From Bradyrhizobium erythrophlei (GTDB lineage: Bacteria; Pseudomonadota; Alphaproteobacteria; Rhizobiales; Xanthobacteraceae), in assembly GCF_900129425.1 (NCBI RefSeq), contig NZ_LT670817.1, positions 930,001 through 994,000 on the forward strand: a DNA stretch of 64,000 nucleotides. The letters run 5' to 3'. The position numbers were made by a program, and so were the translations under genes. The notes under the pieces are model-generated. The model saw nothing but the letters and a program-made list of their open reading frames with translations. It did not search any database and had not been told where the DNA came from. Every line of letters begins with the position of its first letter. The first letter of the stretch is position 1. Of the stretch, positions 61,001-64,000 are shown piece after piece.

Positions 61001-63937
61001 CATGTCCGGGCAGGGCGTGATTTGCTGCACCGCGGCCTGGAGGCAGCGAATAAGACGGGCGACCTGGTCTACGCGGCCTGCGGCCACCATCTGACGACGA
61101 ACCTTCTTGCGACCGGAGAGCCGCTCGTCGATGTGCAACGTGAAGCCGAGAATCGACTCGCATTTGCGCAGAAGGCGCGGTTCGAGTTTATCATTGACAT
61201 CGCTGCCACTCAGCTCGAGCTGATCCGAACTCTTCGCGGACTGACGCCGACATTTGGATCCTTTGATGATGGGCAGTTTGATGAGTTTCGGATCGAGCGT
61301 CGTTTCACCCGCAGTCCGGATCTACAAGCTGAGTGCTCGTATCTCATCCGCAAGCTCCAGGCGCGCTTCTTTGCAGGCGAGTATCGTACAGCCGTCGAGG
61401 CCTCCGCGAGGGCGCAATCTCTGTTGTGGACCTTGGCGTCACATTTCGAAACGGCGGAGTATCATTTTTACGGTGCACTTTCCCGAGCCGCCTCTTGCGA
61501 TTCCACGCCAGTCGCACAGCGGCAGCAGCACATCGAGGCTCTTGCGGCGCATCATAAACAACTCCAGGTGTGGGCGGAGAGTTGCCCGGACACTTTCGAG
61601 AACCGCGCCGCGCTGGTCGGCGCCGAGATAGCGCGGATCGAAGGCCGCGAGCTTGATGCCGAGCGCCTCTACGAACAGGCCATCCGATCGGCTCGCGCGA
61701 ACGGCTTTATTCACAATGAGGCGCTCGCCAATGAACTGGCTTCCCGCTTCTACGCGGTGCGAGGCTTCGAGAAGATCGCCCGTGTATATTTGCAGGACGC
61801 CCGCTACGGCTACTCGCGCTGGGGCGCGTTCGGCAAGGTGCGGCAACTCGAACAGCTTCATCCGCATCTCCGCGACGCGCCAGTCCCTGCATCTCCCACC
61901 ACTACCATTGGCGCGCCCGTCGAGCGGCTGGATGTCGGAACGGTGCTCAAGGCCGCACAGGCGGTGTCCGGCGAGATCGTCCTCGGTGAGCTCATCAAGA
62001 CGCTGCTGCGGATCGCGGTCGAACATGCCGGTGCCGGGCGGGGCCTGCTCATCCTGTTCCCGGTCGACAAGCCACGGATCGCGGCGGAAGCGACGACCGG
62101 CCGCGGCCAGGTTGAGGTCACGTTGCGCCAGACGGCCCCGTCACCGGCCGAGCTTCCCGAATCCGTGCTCCACACCGTGATCCGGACGCGGGAGAGCGTC
62201 ATCCTTGATGACGCCTTGACGCAGAATCCGTTCTCGGCGGATGAGTACCTGCGTCAGAAGCACGCCCGGTCGGTCCTCTGCCTGCCGCTGGTGAAGCAGT
62301 CCAAGCTGATCGGGGTGCTCTATCTCGAGAACAATTTGGCATCGCACGTATTCACGCCCGCGCGGATCTCGGTGCTGGAATTGCTGGCATCGCAAGCGGC
62401 GATCTCGCTGGAGAACGCGAGCCTGTACAACGATCTCCGGGAACGCGAGGCCAGGATCCGCCGCCTGGTCGACTCGAACATCATCGGGATCATCATCTGG
62501 GATTTTCAGGGCCGAATCATCGAAGCCAACCAGGCCTTTCTTGATCTGTTGGGTTACAGCCGTGAAGACCTGATCTCGGGTCGGCTACGATGGACCGAAC
62601 TGACGCCAGCCGAATGGCGCCGCACCGACGAACGGGCCCGCGCAGAACTGAAGGCGGCGGGAACCGTAGAGCCCCGCGAGAAGGAGTACTTTCGTAAAGA
62701 CGGCAGCCGCGTTCCGGTTCTGGTCGGTGCTACGATGTTCGGCGACAAGCCAGACGAGGGCGTTGCCTTCGTGCTCGACTTGACCACACGCAAACGCGCT
62801 GAGTTCGAGCGTCAACTCTCGTCGTCATTAGTTGAGCAGGCTACCGAGTTTATGGCGATTGCCGACCTCGAAGGAGGGACGCCGCTCTACCTGAACAAGG
62901 CGGCGCTGAAAATGGTCGGTCTCGACGGCCCGGAAGAAGCGAGAACGAGGCGGGGGCTTCACTACATGTTCCCCGAGGACCGCGAGTTCGTGACTACCGT
63001 CCTCTGGCCGTCGGTGCTGGAGAAGGGGGCCTGGTCGGGCGAGATGCGTCTCCGCCATTTCAAGACCGGTGACCCGATCCCGGTGCTCTATTCGGCCTTT
63101 CGGATCGACGATCCGGAGACCGGGCAGCCAGTGGGCGTCGGGAATGTGTGCAGCGATATCTCCGACAGCAAGCGCGCGGAAGAGAAGCTGCGCGCCAGCG
63201 AACAGCGCCTTCTCGATGCCCAGATGGAGCTTGCGCACGTCACGCGCGTGACGACGCTGGGCGAACTGACAGCTTCCATTGCCCATGAAGTAAACCAGCC
63301 GCTCGCCGGTGTCATAGCCAACGCCGAGGCCTGTCTGCGCTGGCTCGACCGTGCAACTCCCGACCTGGACGCAGTGCGTCGCTCCGTGGAATGGATTATC
63401 GACGACGGCAATCGGGCGAGCGAGGTGATCCGGCGCACCCGGGCACTCGCGAACAAGACCGAGATTGAGAAGGTGCCGCTCGACATAAACGACCTCGTCA
63501 GGGAGGTCATCGCGCTGGTGCAGCGTGAGTTAATCAGTCACCGGGTGTCGTTGCGGATGGAGTTGGCACCCGACCTCCACATGATCACAGGTGATCGGGT
63601 CCAGCTGCAGCAAGTGATGATCAATCTGGTGATGAACGGCATTGAGGCGATGCAATCGGTCACCGATCGGCCGCGCGAACTGGAGATCCGATCGCGTCTG
63701 GACGAGACACAAGTGCTCGTAAGTGTGACGGATTGCGGCGTCGGGATCCCCGCCGAGAATGCGGACCGGCTGTTCAATCCCTTCTTCACCACCAAATCCA
63801 GCGGCATGGGCATGGGGCTCTCGATCTGTCGTTCGATCATGGAAGCCCACGGTGGCCGGCTGTGGGCCACGGCCAACATACCCTACGGCGCCGCGTTTCA
63901 GTTCACCCTGCCGGTGAACACCGACGCTGCGTCGTGA
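58067..63937 (+). CDS. Giant hybrid: kinase-like / AAA ATPase / GAF / PAS / sensor histidine kinase
   Basis: 1956 residues. Residues 1-270 form a Ser/Thr kinase-like domain with HKDIKPANIL (H120-D122), but DFG reads GFG (141-143), and no glycine loop or beta-3 lysine was found. Next is a large STAND-type ATPase with Walker A GYSGIGKSS (near 323) and FLDDLQWLD (near 448). A long helical repeat region (about 700-1270) follows, then GAF (about 1290-1455), two PAS domains (about 1460-1580 and 1585-1700) and a histidine kinase with SIAHEVNQPL (H1740), the N-box NLVMNGIEAM, CGVGIP and GMGMGL. The GTG at 58067 has AGGAGG at five bases' spacing, better than ATG 58031. The kinase half probably acts as a binding or regulatory module. 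No response regulator lies in the 63 bases left after the gene. It may be cytosolic, with no membrane helix seen. Confidence 0.87.
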   Translation: MKELSSYVFSPLHEGDIALHRGSGNGLAPILLVAAEETSLGCIERLEHEYALKAELDAEWAARPIALTHYNGGMALVLEDPGGAPADRLLGRPLEVSHFLRIAIPLAGALRRVHERGLIHKDIKPANILVDSAGGGVRLTGFGIASRLPREHQAPAPPEVIAGTLAYMAPEQTGRMNRSVDSRSDLYALGVTFYEMLTGQLPFTAADPMEWVHCHIARQPVPPNERVAGIPGPLSAIVMKLLAKTAEERYQTAAGVQGDLGRCLAEWKATGRIGTFPLGAHDASDRLLIPEKLYGRKREIETLLASFDRVVAQGTPELVLVSGYSGIGKSSVVSELHRALVPSRGLFASGKFDQYKRDIPYATLAQAFQGLVRSLLSQNEEELGRWRVSLNDALGPNGQLMVNLVPELELVIGKQPSVAELPPRDAQKRFQMVLRRFLGVFARKEHPLALFLDDLQWLDTATLDLLEHLVTHLEVRHLLLVGAYRDNEVSPSHPLLRTLDAIRKAGALVQEIRLAPLGREDLGRLIADTLSRAPDRAAPLARLVHEKTGGNPFFAIQFISVLAEEGLLRFDHDAARWHWEPDRLRAKGYTDNVVDLMVRRLTRLPVQTQAALQQLACLGNAAAITMLSLVLGKSKDEVRSDLWDAVRLELVEHSEGSYKFIHDRVQEAAYSLIPERVRAEAHLRVGRLLAAHTPAGKREEAIFEIVNQLNRGAALVTSRDEREQLAEFNLLAGQRAKATTAYAAAISYLAAGAALLPEDSWERRHELAFALELHRAECEFLTGALKEAEQRLAALSIRAANTVERATVACLRVDLYTTLDQSSRAIAVGLDYLRHLGIDWSPHPTEEEARREYERIWSQLGSGMIEALIDLPLMSDPASLATMDVLTKIGPPSLHTDAYLFSLVICRAVNLSLESGNCDGSCFAYVRLGMIAGSRFGDYQAAYRFGRLGHDLVERHGLKRFQARTYMCFGGFVLPWTRHVRAGRDLLHRGLEAANKTGDLVYAACGHHLTTNLLATGEPLVDVQREAENRLAFAQKARFEFIIDIAATQLELIRTLRGLTPTFGSFDDGQFDEFRIERRFTRSPDLQAECSYLIRKLQARFFAGEYRTAVEASARAQSLLWTLASHFETAEYHFYGALSRAASCDSTPVAQRQQHIEALAAHHKQLQVWAESCPDTFENRAALVGAEIARIEGRELDAERLYEQAIRSARANGFIHNEALANELASRFYAVRGFEKIARVYLQDARYGYSRWGAFGKVRQLEQLHPHLRDAPVPASPTTTIGAPVERLDVGTVLKAAQAVSGEIVLGELIKTLLRIAVEHAGAGRGLLILFPVDKPRIAAEATTGRGQVEVTLRQTAPSPAELPESVLHTVIRTRESVILDDALTQNPFSADEYLRQKHARSVLCLPLVKQSKLIGVLYLENNLASHVFTPARISVLELLASQAAISLENASLYNDLREREARIRRLVDSNIIGIIIWDFQGRIIEANQAFLDLLGYSREDLISGRLRWTELTPAEWRRTDERARAELKAAGTVEPREKEYFRKDGSRVPVLVGATMFGDKPDEGVAFVLDLTTRKRAEFERQLSSSLVEQATEFMAIADLEGGTPLYLNKAALKMVGLDGPEEARTRRGLHYMFPEDREFVTTVLWPSVLEKGAWSGEMRLRHFKTGDPIPVLYSAFRIDDPETGQPVGVGNVCSDISDSKRAEEKLRASEQRLLDAQMELAHVTRVTTLGELTASIAHEVNQPLAGVIANAEACLRWLDRATPDLDAVRRSVEWIIDDGNRASEVIRRTRALANKTEIEKVPLDINDLVREVIALVQRELISHRVSLRMELAPDLHMITGDRVQLQQVMINLVMNGIEAMQSVTDRPRELEIRSRLDETQVLVSVTDCGVGIPAENADRLFNPFFTTKSSGMGMGLSICRSIMEAHGGRLWATANIPYGAAFQFTLPVNTDAAS

Positions 63938-64000
63938 GGTTGCGCCCGTAAGCCGTCCAAAGAACGGGTGGGCCGGCCGCGAGTTCAGTTCTGGGGCAAT

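Overview
The window is high-GC chromosomal DNA that looks like Bradyrhizobium or a close relative (Nitrobacteraceae, Alphaproteobacteria). This rests on gene content and repeats, not on a marker gene: a PutA of the short type without a DNA-binding domain, ACC deaminase, an OpgC-type glucan modifier, CYP153-type P450s, an IS110 transposase, and several dispersed palindromic repeat families that sit between almost every pair of convergent genes. No rRNA, tRNA, CRISPR array or prophage was seen. Apart from the IS110 gene and one gene scar, the content is intact and mostly metabolic.

Layout. 1-5.3 kb: the end of a sulfite dehydrogenase operon (sorA tail, sorB), an unusual ClpS-like/zinc-finger/AAA+ protein facing acdS, a DapA-family aldolase and a GrpB-family protein. 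5.3-10.6 kb: a roughly 500 bp dispersed repeat, a lone CoxL-type molybdenum hydroxylase subunit and a lemA-TPM-TPM operon. 10.7-20 kb: an MBL hydrolase coupled to a cyclic-nucleotide-binding protein, two exported or membrane proteins of unknown function, an FAD monooxygenase with an aromatic-acid MFS porter, and a GST with a CoA transferase. 20-29 kb: putA, a transglutaminase-like exported protein, a cold shock protein, a GGDEF/EAL receptor, a small secreted protein and opgC. 29.3-39.2 kb: a membrane adenylate cyclase with haem-type and 2Fe-2S domains, an ArnT-like glycosyltransferase, a Bug receptor with an FAH-family hydrolase, the ycjX-ycjF pair, a hemolysin III protein and an SDR.

39.2-43.9 kb is the repeat-rich part: an inverted copy of the 5.3 kb repeat, three other repeat types, the IS110 gene, a benzoylformate decarboxylase gene, and a scar made of the 3' end of a MaoC-like gene joined to the 5' end of a second decarboxylase gene. 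44-51.7 kb is a catabolic cluster. On the minus strand two tandem CYP153-type P450s are followed by a thioesterase, an acyl-CoA dehydrogenase, a CoA transferase, a MaoC hydratase and the decarboxylase; an isovaleryl-CoA-dehydrogenase-like gene diverges from it. The order suggests terminal hydroxylation of an aliphatic or branched substrate, CoA activation and a beta-oxidation-like sequence. 51.8-58 kb holds cell-envelope and small-protein genes (L,D-transpeptidase, a second ThDP enzyme, a PD-(D/E)XK-like protein, phasin, small Gln/Pro-rich proteins). The window ends with a 1956-residue kinase-like/AAA/GAF/PAS/histidine-kinase protein.

Best candidates for something new: (1) the ClpS-like + ClpX-type zinc finger + classical AAA+ fusion; (2) the P450/CoA cluster without a visible redox partner, together with the scar recording a lost tandem copy; (3) the giant sensor kinase whose Ser/Thr-kinase-like domain lacks key catalytic residues; (4) the 500 bp inverted repeat pair bracketing about 34 kb.
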